A stretch of 44,929 nt of DNA, from contig JAPLVB010000010.1 in assembly GCA_026397335.1 (NCBI GenBank), forward strand, positions 1 to 44,929. Direction: 5' to 3'. The notes beneath the pieces were generated by a model, which worked only from the letters and a program-made list of their open reading frames with translations, ran no database searches and was not told the origin of the DNA. Of the stretch, positions 38,471 to 44,929 are shown in pieces. The translations under genes were made by a program, and so were the position numbers. Every line of letters starts with the position of its first letter. The first letter of the stretch is position 1. Source of the DNA: Candidatus Aenigmatarchaeota archaeon. GTDB lineage: Archaea; Aenigmatarchaeota; Aenigmatarchaeia; QMZP01.

Positions 38471-39355
38471 ATGAAAAAACTCCTTTTCCTGCTGCTCGTG
38501 GCGGCTGTCCTGCTTTCAGGATGCACCTCTCCCCAAGATTCTTACTCAGTCTCCCAAGACGGATTTCTCTCTTACACCAACAGACCTGCTGTTAACTATA
38601 CACAAACCCTTCTCAAAGAGGACGAGAACGTGAGCATGTACAAGCTTACGTTCGAGAGCAGGGGCCAGAAAATTTACGCCCTGTTTGCCATTCCCAGAAA
38701 TTCTCCCAAATCCAGGAACGGGAAAATCCCAGGAATTTTCATCCTTTATGGAGCCACCATGAACAAGGAGGGGGAATGGGGAGGTATGGGAAAAGACCTC
38801 GCGGAAATGGGTTTTGCTGTTTTGATTATAGACCAGAGGGGATGGGGCGAGACAGATGGTTTTGTCCCAACTATGGAGAGTGATTACCAGACATTTGCGA
38901 ATGGTGGGGAGCCTGTCCAGCACAAGATGGTTTATGATGGATTGAGGTGTTATGACATTCTGAAATCCAGGCCGGAAATAGATGGAAGCAGGATTTACGC
39001 TTCAGGAGAAAGCATGGGTGGAAGGTATGCGATTATAGCGAGTTCCATAGAGAAAGGGATAGCAGGAGACCTCATAATCAGCAGCTCTGGTTATGGCTTC
39101 CAGCAGAATCAAGATCCCCAAGTCATGAGGTTCCTGGATTCAATAGACCCGAACCATTATGTGGCCGGAATATCCCCAAGGCCCCTGGTAATGATGCACT
39201 CAAGGAATGATAACGTGGTGCCTTTTGATTTAGGAAAAGCTACTTTCGAGAAAGCAGGAGAACCCAAGAAATTCCTCGTGACTGAAGGTGTGGGGCATTC
39301 CTATGTGAGGGCGGATATGAAGGAGCTCATAGAGAAAGAGCTGAAAGATTGGTAA
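38471..39355 (+). CDS. Alpha/beta-hydrolase lipoprotein
   Basis: A 294-residue exported protein. The lipobox is LLSGC (signal MKKLLFLLLVAAVLLSGC). The catalytic residues are Ser in ASGESMGGRY (about 176), Asp in MHSRNDNVVP (about 246) and His in EGVGHSYVR (about 276); the oxyanion region is ILYGATMNKEGEW. It resembles dienelactone-hydrolase or acyl-peptidase-like esterases. It acts on the outer face of the membrane. Confidence 0.85.
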   Translation: MKKLLFLLLVAAVLLSGCTSPQDSYSVSQDGFLSYTNRPAVNYTQTLLKEDENVSMYKLTFESRGQKIYALFAIPRNSPKSRNGKIPGIFILYGATMNKEGEWGGMGKDLAEMGFAVLIIDQRGWGETDGFVPTMESDYQTFANGGEPVQHKMVYDGLRCYDILKSRPEIDGSRIYASGESMGGRYAIIASSIEKGIAGDLIISSSGYGFQQNQDPQVMRFLDSIDPNHYVAGISPRPLVMMHSRNDNVVPFDLGKATFEKAGEPKKFLVTEGVGHSYVRADMKELIEKELKDW

Positions 39356-39362
39356 TATAGGG

Positions 39363-39456
39363 TTTTGCTCTACGGCTGATTTTCGATTGAAGGTGTCCTT
39401 GGCTGGAAGGGGGCCGCGCCACCTTCGGTCTGATGTGACGCCTTCTTTCTAGAATC
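39363..39456. repeat. Long structured repeat, copy 1
   Basis: It begins TTTTGCTCTACGGCTGATT and ends TTTCTAGAATC; outer arms GAAGG..CCTTC enclose a GC-rich inner palindrome (GGGGGCCGCGCC). It is about 90% identical to copy 2 at 40560-40661. The two copies bracket the cation-exchanger gene. Confidence 0.8.
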
Positions 39457-39490
39457 ATGAAGCCTCGAAAAGCTTTTTGTATTTAGGTGG

Positions 39491-39555
39491 TTTTTGCTCA
39501 GCCGCTGATTTGAAACTGACAGCCAAAGGCTGTCTTTCCAGAATCGCGGCAGCTC
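39491..39555. repeat. Short member of the same repeat
   Basis: The head TTTTTGCTCAGCCGCTGATT and tail CTTTCCAGAATCGCGGCAGC match the long copies, but the centre is a single hairpin GACAGCC-AAA-GGCTGTC (39518-39534). GCCGCTGATT and AATCGCGGC at its two ends can pair, closing the whole element. Confidence 0.75.
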
Positions 39556-39598
39556 TAAAAAGCGGTTTATTTATCCCGCCTCTCCCAATTAAATAATC

Positions 39599-40540
39599 AT
39601 GATAGTCGAGCTTGTCATTTTCTTTGGGGCGCTTGTGATACTGGCCAAAGCTTCCAAGATGGTCATAGACTCCTCCATGATAATAACCGAGTACACGGGG
39701 ATTTCCCAGCTTTCCATAGGTTTCATAGTAATAGCCCTTGCTGTGGCCATGCCTGATTTCATGGTTGTGGTAACCGCTTCTTTCGCCCAGAAAAGCGCTC
39801 TTGCCATTGGGGATGCGCTTGGCTCCAGCATCGCGAACATCTGCCTCGTGCTGGGAATAGCCACTCTTATAAGGAGGGTGGATGTGGAGAGGAAGCACAT
39901 GCTGGACAGCGCGGAGCTTCTCCTGCTTATAAGCATTGTCCCTGCCCTCATGCTCTCAAAAGGCTTTGTGGGTTTTTATGAAGGGATTATACTGCTGATG
40001 GTTTTCGTTTTCTACTGCTTCTTCACTATCAAGACCAAGTTCAAGGTGAATATAAAGGACGGTATCACAAAAAGGCAGTGGAAAGGGGCCTTTATACTTT
40101 TTTTTGCGGGGCTTTTTGCGACCATAGTTAGTGCGCAGTTTGTGGTTTCCTCCGGCTCGGAGATAGCAAGGGTGGTGGGTATCTCAGAGGCCCTTATAGG
40201 CATGACATTAATATCATTCGGGACCACTCTTCCCGAGCTTACCCTGGATTTCACAGCAATAAGGAAGGGGCAGTTCTCGCTTGCCATAGGGGACATCCTG
40301 GGAAGCACTGTAATAAACCTTACCCTGATTCTGGGGCTCTCCCTTATGATATCCCCAACCATCATAGATTCAGCAATGTACACAATACCTCTCGCTTTCA
40401 TAATTATAGCGAACAGCTTCCTGTTCTACAGCCTGGTCAAGAGGGGAGGGATAGGCCAGAAAGAAGGAATGATCTTCATTCTGATGTATGTACTTTTCCT
40501 TATGCTTATTGTTACCTCCAAAATACTGTTATTTGCCTAA
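39599..40540 (+). CDS. Sodium/calcium exchanger family protein
   Basis: A 313-residue protein of the CaCA (YrbG/NCX) family. The two alpha repeats are present: GDALGSSIANICLVLG (about residues 76-91) and GDILGSTVINLTLILG (about 230-245), with the companion segments AMPDFMVVVTASFAQ and FGTTLPELTLDFTA. It has about ten membrane segments. It exchanges Ca2+ or another cation for Na+ or H+. The last 19 codons recur, diverged, at 40673-40729. Confidence 0.88.
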   Translation: MIVELVIFFGALVILAKASKMVIDSSMIITEYTGISQLSIGFIVIALAVAMPDFMVVVTASFAQKSALAIGDALGSSIANICLVLGIATLIRRVDVERKHMLDSAELLLLISIVPALMLSKGFVGFYEGIILLMVFVFYCFFTIKTKFKVNIKDGITKRQWKGAFILFFAGLFATIVSAQFVVSSGSEIARVVGISEALIGMTLISFGTTLPELTLDFTAIRKGQFSLAIGDILGSTVINLTLILGLSLMISPTIIDSAMYTIPLAFIIIANSFLFYSLVKRGGIGQKEGMIFILMYVLFLMLIVTSKILLFA

Positions 40541-40559
40541 TATCGTTCAATTCAAGGGA

Positions 40560-40661
40560 TTTTGCTCTACGGCTGATTTGACTGAAGGCGTCCTTGGCTG
40601 GAAGGGGGCCGCGCCACCTTCGGTCTGATGTGACGCCTTCTTTCCAGAATCGCGGCAGCTC
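40560..40661. repeat. Long structured repeat, copy 2
   Basis: It has the same head, nested GAAGGCG..CGCCTTC arms and GGGGGCCGCGCC core as copy 1, and retains the full tail CCAGAATCGCGGCAGCTC. It follows the exchanger gene by 19 bp and is followed by the exchanger-tail remnant. Confidence 0.8.
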
Positions 40662-40672
40662 GAAAGGATGTA

Positions 40673-40729
40673 ATGTACCTGCTCTTCCTGATGCTCACGA
40701 TAACCTCGAGTGTGCTCCTGTTCGGTTAG
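40673..40729 (+). pseudogene. 3'-end remnant of an exchanger gene
   Basis: The 19 codons read MYLLFLMLTITSSVLLFG-stop, against MYVLFLMLIVTSKILLFA-stop at the end of the intact gene (40484-40540). Most codons differ at the third base, so the copy comes from a diverged homologue that was under selection before it was cut off. Nothing upstream of MY is homologous. Confidence 0.7.
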
Positions 40730-40753
40730 CATGCTCGGGGTATAGTCAAAAAC

Positions 40754-40764
40754 CTTTATAAATA
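40754..40764 (+). promoter_or_regulatory. TATA box of the proteasome beta gene
   Basis: CTTTATAAATA lies so that transcription would begin near 40785, upstream of ATG 40806 and downstream of the TTG at 40776. This favours ATG 40806 as the start. Confidence 0.6.
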
Positions 40765-40805
40765 CCAAATACACATTGAATAAAAAATACTCGAGCTGGT
40801 TCTAT

Positions 40806-41438
40806 ATGGACGAAAAGATTGAAAAACTAAAGTCAGGAACTACAACTGTCGGGCTTGTATGCAATGGCGCAGTAGTTCTTGGAGCAGAGAGAAGGGCTAC
40901 CATGGGCTATCTCGTGGCAAGCAAGACCACTCATAAGATTCTTCAGGTGGATGAGCACATAGCCATGACCATAGCGGGCCTTGTGGGAGATGCACAGGCC
41001 CTAGAGAGGTACATAAAGGCCGAGCTCAAGCTTTACAGACTGAGCGAGGAGAGAAGGATAAGCGTAAAGGCTGCCTCGTACCTTATAGCAAACATACTTT
41101 ATGCAAGAAGGTTCTACCCCTATTACGTGCAGCTTCTTATAGGCGGTTATGATGATGAGCCAAGAGTCTTCAGCCTGGGTGCGGACGGCTCTGTTCTGGA
41201 GGAGAAAGAATACTTCTCAACTGGTTCCGGCTCTCCCATCGCTTTGGGGGTTCTGGAAGACGGATACAAAAAGAATATTGGTCTGGAAGAGGCAAAGAAG
41301 CTCGTTGTGAGGTCAATAAGTTCTGCAGTAAAGAGGGACATCGCTTCCGGCGGGAGCGGGATTGACATAACAGTGGTGGATAGCAGGGGATTACACGAGC
41401 TTTCGGATGAGGAAGTAAAAAAGCTGATTAGCCAGTAA
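40806..41438 (+). CDS. psmB: Proteasome beta subunit
   Basis: A 210-residue precursor: an 11-residue propeptide MDEKIEKLKSG, then TTTVGLVCNGAVVLGAERRAT, where the first Thr becomes the N-terminal nucleophile after self-cleavage. Lys in GAERRATMGYLVASK-type context and Asp/Ser residues (STGSGSPIALG, SGIDITVVD) complete the active site. It forms the two inner rings of the 20S core. The alpha subunit is not in the window. Confidence 0.93.
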   Translation: MDEKIEKLKSGTTTVGLVCNGAVVLGAERRATMGYLVASKTTHKILQVDEHIAMTIAGLVGDAQALERYIKAELKLYRLSEERRISVKAASYLIANILYARRFYPYYVQLLIGGYDDEPRVFSLGADGSVLEEKEYFSTGSGSPIALGVLEDGYKKNIGLEEAKKLVVRSISSAVKRDIASGGSGIDITVVDSRGLHELSDEEVKKLISQ

Positions 41439-41511
41439 TCATGTTTACGGCGTTTTTGCTGCACAACGGTTTTAAAATGGACTTATCGAATTTTAGCGAG
41501 ATAATTAGAAC

Positions 41512-41538
41512 GAAGGTGAACGAATGCAAAGCGCCTTC
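41512..41538. repeat. Hairpin repeat before aCPSF1
   Basis: GAAGGTG (41512-41518) with CGCCTTC (41532-41538), including one T-G pair, and a 13-nt loop containing GCAAAGC-like sequence. It lies 24 nt before the aCPSF1 start. Confidence 0.5.
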
Positions 41539-41561
41539 TATCCAACAGTTCAAGTGAGAGA

Positions 41562-43439
41562 ATGAGCATTCTAAAGGAGATGCAGGAGAAGCTTCCTGCT
41601 GACGCGAAAATCTCGGAAGTCAAGTTCGAGGGCTCTGAGATAGTGATGTATACCAAGAACAAGGATTTTTTCCGCGACAGCGAGACTTCTGTAAAGGGCC
41701 TGGTAAAGGAGCTGAAAAAGAGGGTGGAGATAAGGCCTGACATATCAATATGCTCCGACCCTGAAAAAACAAAGAAGCTCATACAGGAGATTGTGCCGGA
41801 AGGCGCGGGCATAGTGGAGATTTATTTCGAGCCTGAACTGGGGAAGGTTGTGATAGAGGCCCAGAAGCCGGGCCTCATAATAGGAAAGGGCGGGGAGACA
41901 TTCAAGAAGATAAAGAACGAGACCCTGTGGCTTCCGAAGATAGAGCGCGCCCCTGCAATCAAGTCTGATGTGGTCCGGGCTGTTCGGAACCTCCTTCACT
42001 CCGAGCTGGACTACCGCAAGAAGTTCCTGAACATGATTGGCCAGAAGATAAACCAGAAGCCTGACGCAGGCTATGACAGGAACAAGGAATGGGTGCGACT
42101 TTCGACACTGGGAGGATTCAGGCAGGTCGGGAGAAGCTCCCTGCTGATCCAGACATCGCTTTCAAGCGTTCTTGTGGACTGCGGGATTGATGTGGCCTCC
42201 GACCAGTTCCCATACCTGAATGCCCCTGAGTTCTCTCTTGAGAAGCTGGATGCCATTGTCCTCTCGCATGCGCACCTTGACCACTGCGGATACATACCCC
42301 ACCTTTATGAGGCAGGCTATACAGGCCCCCTTTACTGCACAGCTCCCACCCGAGATCTCATGGTTCTGCTGTGCCTTGACTATATAGACGTGTGCCAGAA
42401 GGAGGGCAAGCAGGTGAATTATTCGAAAAAAGCGATTGAGAAGGCTGTCAAGCATTCAGTTGTCCTGGACTATGGGGAGGTTTCTGATATAGCCAGGAAC
42501 ATTCGCCTCACGCTCCAGCCAGCAGGCCATCTTCTCGGCTCCTCGCTTGTCCACCTGCATGTGGGGGACGGCCTCCACAACATCCTCTATACAGGAGACC
42601 TGAAGTTCGGTCCCACGAAGCTTTTTGACCCTGCTTTTACGGATTTCCAGCGCGTTGAGACCCTCATAATAGAATCCACTTACGGAGCTCCAAATGATTT
42701 CTTCCCTTCCATGAAGGAGGCGGAAATGAACTTATTCAGGGTTATAGATGAGACCATAAAGAAAGGTGGGAAAGTTCTCATGCCCTCTTTCGCGGTCGGG
42801 AGGGCGCAGGAGATTATGGCTATTCTGGGGAGCATGAAGTTCGATTATCCTGTCTGGATAGAGGGCATGCTCTGGGACGCTACTGCAATCCATACTGCCT
42901 ACCCTGAGTATCTTTCACAGAGGATGCAGAGGGAGATATTCCACCACGGGAAGAACCCATTCATTTCCGAGATATTCAAGTATGTTGCCCCAAGGGAGAG
43001 GAACTCTGTAATAGATTCAGGAGAACCGGGCGTGATAATCGCGACGTCAGGCATGCTTGTGGGCGGGCCTGCAATGGAGTATCTGAAAGGACTCGCTCCT
43101 GACAAGAAAAATACCTTGATGTTTGTTGGATATCAGGCTGAAGGAACGCTTGGCAGGCGCCTGCAGAAGGGATGGAAGGAGATACCTGTCCGCTCATCCA
43201 CAGGCAAGACCAGCGTGATAAACATGGGGATGGAGGTCCAGACGATAGAAGGTTTAAGCGGCCATTCTGACAGGAACCAGCTTCTAAGTTATATGCACAA
43301 GCTTGGCTCCCGCCCGGAGAGGATAATAGTGAACCACGGGGAACAGCACAAGACCACAGATTTCGCGCGGGACCTGCACAAGATATTCAGGGTCGAGACT
43401 CTTGCGCCGAAGAACCTGGAAGCTGTGAGGCTGAGGTGA
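41562..43439 (+). CDS. aCPSF1, KH/beta-CASP ribonuclease
   Basis: A 625-residue protein. Two KH-type domains (about residues 1-145, including PGLIIGKGGETFKKI) precede an MBL core with SHAHLDHCGYIP (about 231-242), LQPAGHLLGSS and YTGDLKFGP, then the beta-CASP domain (ESTYGAPNDFFPSMKEAE, PSFAVGRAQE, ATSGMLVGGPAMEYL) and the final GLSGHSDRNQL and NHGEQHKT. In archaea aCPSF1 ends transcription by cutting RNA at U-rich sites and has 5'-3' exonuclease activity. The last codons are duplicated at 44362-44384. Confidence 0.94.
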   Translation: MSILKEMQEKLPADAKISEVKFEGSEIVMYTKNKDFFRDSETSVKGLVKELKKRVEIRPDISICSDPEKTKKLIQEIVPEGAGIVEIYFEPELGKVVIEAQKPGLIIGKGGETFKKIKNETLWLPKIERAPAIKSDVVRAVRNLLHSELDYRKKFLNMIGQKINQKPDAGYDRNKEWVRLSTLGGFRQVGRSSLLIQTSLSSVLVDCGIDVASDQFPYLNAPEFSLEKLDAIVLSHAHLDHCGYIPHLYEAGYTGPLYCTAPTRDLMVLLCLDYIDVCQKEGKQVNYSKKAIEKAVKHSVVLDYGEVSDIARNIRLTLQPAGHLLGSSLVHLHVGDGLHNILYTGDLKFGPTKLFDPAFTDFQRVETLIIESTYGAPNDFFPSMKEAEMNLFRVIDETIKKGGKVLMPSFAVGRAQEIMAILGSMKFDYPVWIEGMLWDATAIHTAYPEYLSQRMQREIFHHGKNPFISEIFKYVAPRERNSVIDSGEPGVIIATSGMLVGGPAMEYLKGLAPDKKNTLMFVGYQAEGTLGRRLQKGWKEIPVRSSTGKTSVINMGMEVQTIEGLSGHSDRNQLLSYMHKLGSRPERIIVNHGEQHKTTDFARDLHKIFRVETLAPKNLEAVRLR

Positions 43440-43466
43440 TTTATACTTTGCGAGCTATATTCTATT

Positions 43467-44354
43467 ATGAGAAAGGCTTTTGCTATACCTTATTTATCGT
43501 GGCTCGAGTCAAAAAGGCTTGTTCTGGGGACAAAGCACACAGCAGAGGTTGACGTGACTGATAACTGCAACCTGAGGTGCGAACACTGCTATCACTTTCA
43601 TGGAAAGGGTGAGTTCAGGAAGGAGGAGTTTCCCATAGAGGTTTGGGAGGAAAGATTTCGCGGGCTTCACAGATCAGGAATAAGAGCCGTTCTTTTGGTG
43701 GGGGGAGAGCCTACCTTAAGGAAGGATGTACTTATGCTGGCAGACAGAATATTTCCGTTTGTTTATGTGATAACCAACGGAACGATAAAAATACCGGAGG
43801 AATTTAACCACAGGCTATTCGTCTCGATAGACGGCTCTGAGAAGACCAATGATTCGATCAGGGGGGACGGGACCTTTTCCCGGGCCATGGAAAACTACTC
43901 CGGTGACAGGCGCGTCGTGATAAACATGACCCTGATGAAGGACAATTACAGGGAGCTGGAGGATACTGTCAGGATCGCAAAGGACAGCGGGTTCGGTGGG
44001 GTTGTGTGCAATGTGTTCTCACACGCCAGCCATCCGATTGCCGGGGTTGACCGCTTTGTCATAAAGAAGGAAGAAAGGAAGGAGATAATAGCAGAGATGA
44101 GGCGCGTTAAATCGGTATACCCCAAGCACTTTCTCGTGAGCAGCTCCATGATAAAATGGTACGAATGCTCTGATCACAGGAATTCATGCTACTGGGGATA
44201 TGGTGTGCTGCATTTTGACGTGTCATGGAAAAGGCGGAAGTGCTTCGGGAACAATGCTGACTGTTCAGAATGCGGCTGCCTTGCAGGGTCTTTCCAGAGC
44301 TTCATGAAGATGCTTGCGCATCCGAAAGAAATGCTGAGGATAGGTTTTGTGTAA
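43467..44354 (+). CDS. Radical SAM protein
   Basis: A 295-residue protein. The 4Fe-4S motif CNLRCEHC (CxxxCxxC, about residues 34-41) is in AEVDVTDNCNLRCEHCYHF, followed by VLLVGGEPTLRKDVL (the SAM-binding GGEP), YVITNGT and LFVSIDGSEKTND. Near the C-terminus are CYWGYGVLHFD and CFGNNADCSECGC, probably an auxiliary (SPASM-like) cluster. The substrate is unknown. It lies between aCPSF1 and a copy of the aCPSF1 3' end, so it appears to have been inserted there. Confidence 0.85.
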   Translation: MRKAFAIPYLSWLESKRLVLGTKHTAEVDVTDNCNLRCEHCYHFHGKGEFRKEEFPIEVWEERFRGLHRSGIRAVLLVGGEPTLRKDVLMLADRIFPFVYVITNGTIKIPEEFNHRLFVSIDGSEKTNDSIRGDGTFSRAMENYSGDRRVVINMTLMKDNYRELEDTVRIAKDSGFGGVVCNVFSHASHPIAGVDRFVIKKEERKEIIAEMRRVKSVYPKHFLVSSSMIKWYECSDHRNSCYWGYGVLHFDVSWKRRKCFGNNADCSECGCLAGSFQSFMKMLAHPKEMLRIGFV

Positions 44355-44361
44355 AAAGCCC

Positions 44362-44384
44362 GGAAGCCGTGAGGCTGAGGTGAT
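44362..44384 (+). repeat. Copy of the aCPSF1 3' end
   Basis: This segment matches 43418-43440 at 22 of 23 bases and reads EAVRLR-stop in the corresponding frame. It overlaps no gene and lies 8 bp after the radical SAM stop. Confidence 0.75.
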
Positions 44385-44386
44385 AG

Positions 44387-44450
44387 TTTTATAAGCCTAT
44401 TCTTTACTATTATTGTTAACTATGCTCGCTATCGGTACTTGTGCCGATAG
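44387..44450 (+). promoter_or_regulatory. Promoter and leader hairpin of the NYN gene
   Basis: TATA-like TTTTATAAG (44387-44395) predicts a start near 44420. The leader contains CTATCGGTAC paired with GTGCCGATAG (44429-44450), a 10-bp stem with one T-G pair and a 2-nt loop. It is not of the GAAG..CTTC type. Confidence 0.5.
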
Positions 44451-44480
44451 TAATTTATTCTGCTTTTTATTTGATGTATT

Positions 44481-44929
44481 ATGGATAAGGCAGCAGTACT
44501 AATTGATAACGGATATTTCAAAAGAGTGGTAGCAGCATTATCAGCTGAAGGCTTGGATTTTGAACAATTCTCGCAGTGGTTATGCAAAAAGGTTAACGCC
44601 GAATGGTACAGGACATATTTCTATGACTGCATGCCATACCAGAGCAATCCTCCCACAGAAGAAGAGAGAGAAAGAACCTCCAGAATGGACAAATTCATTT
44701 ATTCATTGAAAAAACTGCCACGTTTTGAAATAAGGCTGGGTAATTTGATTAAGCTTCCTTATGGTGGTTTTAAGCAAAAGGGAGTGGACATAAAGCTTAC
44801 GATAGACTTGGTAAAATTGAGCATCCGTAGAGACATACAGAAAGCTGTTCTTGTGGCTTGTGATAGTGATTTTGTTCCTGCTGTCCAGGAAGCAAAAAAC
44901 GAAGGGGTATTAGTTTTTTCATGTTTTTC
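44481..44929 (+). CDS. NYN-domain (LabA/DUF88-like) protein, 5' part
   Basis: The first 149 codons of a gene that runs off the window. The PIN-like NYN fold is clear: MDKAAVLIDNGYFKRVV (the first Asp), KQKGVDIKLTIDLVKLSIRR (second acidic cluster) and KAVLVACDSDFVPAVQEAKN (the DSD motif). NYN proteins are predicted or proven metal-dependent ribonucleases. Its target is unknown. Confidence 0.85.
   Translation, partial: MDKAAVLIDNGYFKRVVAALSAEGLDFEQFSQWLCKKVNAEWYRTYFYDCMPYQSNPPTEEERERTSRMDKFIYSLKKLPRFEIRLGNLIKLPYGGFKQKGVDIKLTIDLVKLSIRRDIQKAVLVACDSDFVPAVQEAKNEGVLVFSCF

Noticed and set aside
39363..40661. CRISPR array or terminal repeats of a classical insertion sequence
   Set aside because: There are only two long copies and one short one, no regular spacers and no transposase; the gene between is a transporter.

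Overview
The window is archaeal. It carries aEF-2, aIF-1A, RNA polymerase subunit E' (Rpo7), Spt4, ribosomal proteins S24e and S27ae, an archaeal Pno1/Dim2 KH protein, replication factor C large subunit, a proteasome beta subunit, the KH/beta-CASP nuclease aCPSF1, RtcB RNA ligase, a UbiA-type archaeal lipid prenyltransferase and an archaeosortase. Several genes start without a leader, 25-30 nt behind a TATA box. Three of the five tRNA genes contain introns. I cannot fix the phylum; small proteins, MopE-type secreted proteins and CxxC-x17-CxxC zinc proteins would fit a DPANN or early-branching euryarchaeal lineage.

Layout. 1-4 kb: the end of a complex-I/hydrogenase 30 kDa subunit gene, then an AT-rich pair (winged-helix protein, LAGLIDADG endonuclease) ending directly at the start codon of aef2. 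The aef2 gene is interrupted in its P-loop by a 32-nt insert with an in-frame TAG. The insert folds as a bulge-helix-bulge (BHB), and cutting at the standard positions restores a full 730-residue aEF-2. 4-10.6 kb: GNAT-like protein, DUF460 protein, RelA/SpoT-like HD protein, archaeosortase with two surface proteins, RfcL. 10.7-19.5 kb: tRNA-Arg, an immunity-like protein between duplicated tRNA 3' ends, lipid prenyltransferase, RtcB, a large MopE-repeat surface protein, MBL hydrolase, aIF-1A, a thioredoxin-fold lipoprotein. 19.6-24.1 kb: rpoE'-spt4-rps24e-rps27ae, Pno1, glutaredoxin, HIT protein, and four tRNA genes (Thr with two introns, two Pro, Gly with a T-loop intron).

24.13-36.10 kb: an integrated element of about 12 kb. 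It begins at the 3' end of tRNA-Gly, carries a tyrosine integrase next to that end, and finishes at a displaced 13-bp copy of the tRNA 3' end. Its cargo includes a HEPN-like protein, a broken RecB/RNase H nuclease gene, an HsdR-N-like nuclease, a CARF-winged-helix regulator, and a NurA-HerA pair facing a DUF4338 (DruA-like) gene with its own zinc ribbon. This looks like a defence island. 36.1-44.9 kb: YkgJ-like protein, MATE exporter, secreted hydrolase, cation exchanger, proteasome beta subunit, aCPSF1, radical SAM protein and the start of a NYN-domain protein.

Two themes tie the window together. First, BHB splicing: introns in tRNA-Thr, tRNA-Pro and tRNA-Gly and, unusually, in the aef2 mRNA, with the exon ligase RtcB in the same window. 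Second, duplicated gene 3' ends: tails of tRNA-Arg, tRNA-Gly, aCPSF1, the cation exchanger, S24e and possibly rpoE' recur on the far side of inserted genes or small hairpin repeats. The hairpins form a dispersed family with changing but always paired stems, often closed by GCGAAGC or GCAAAGC.
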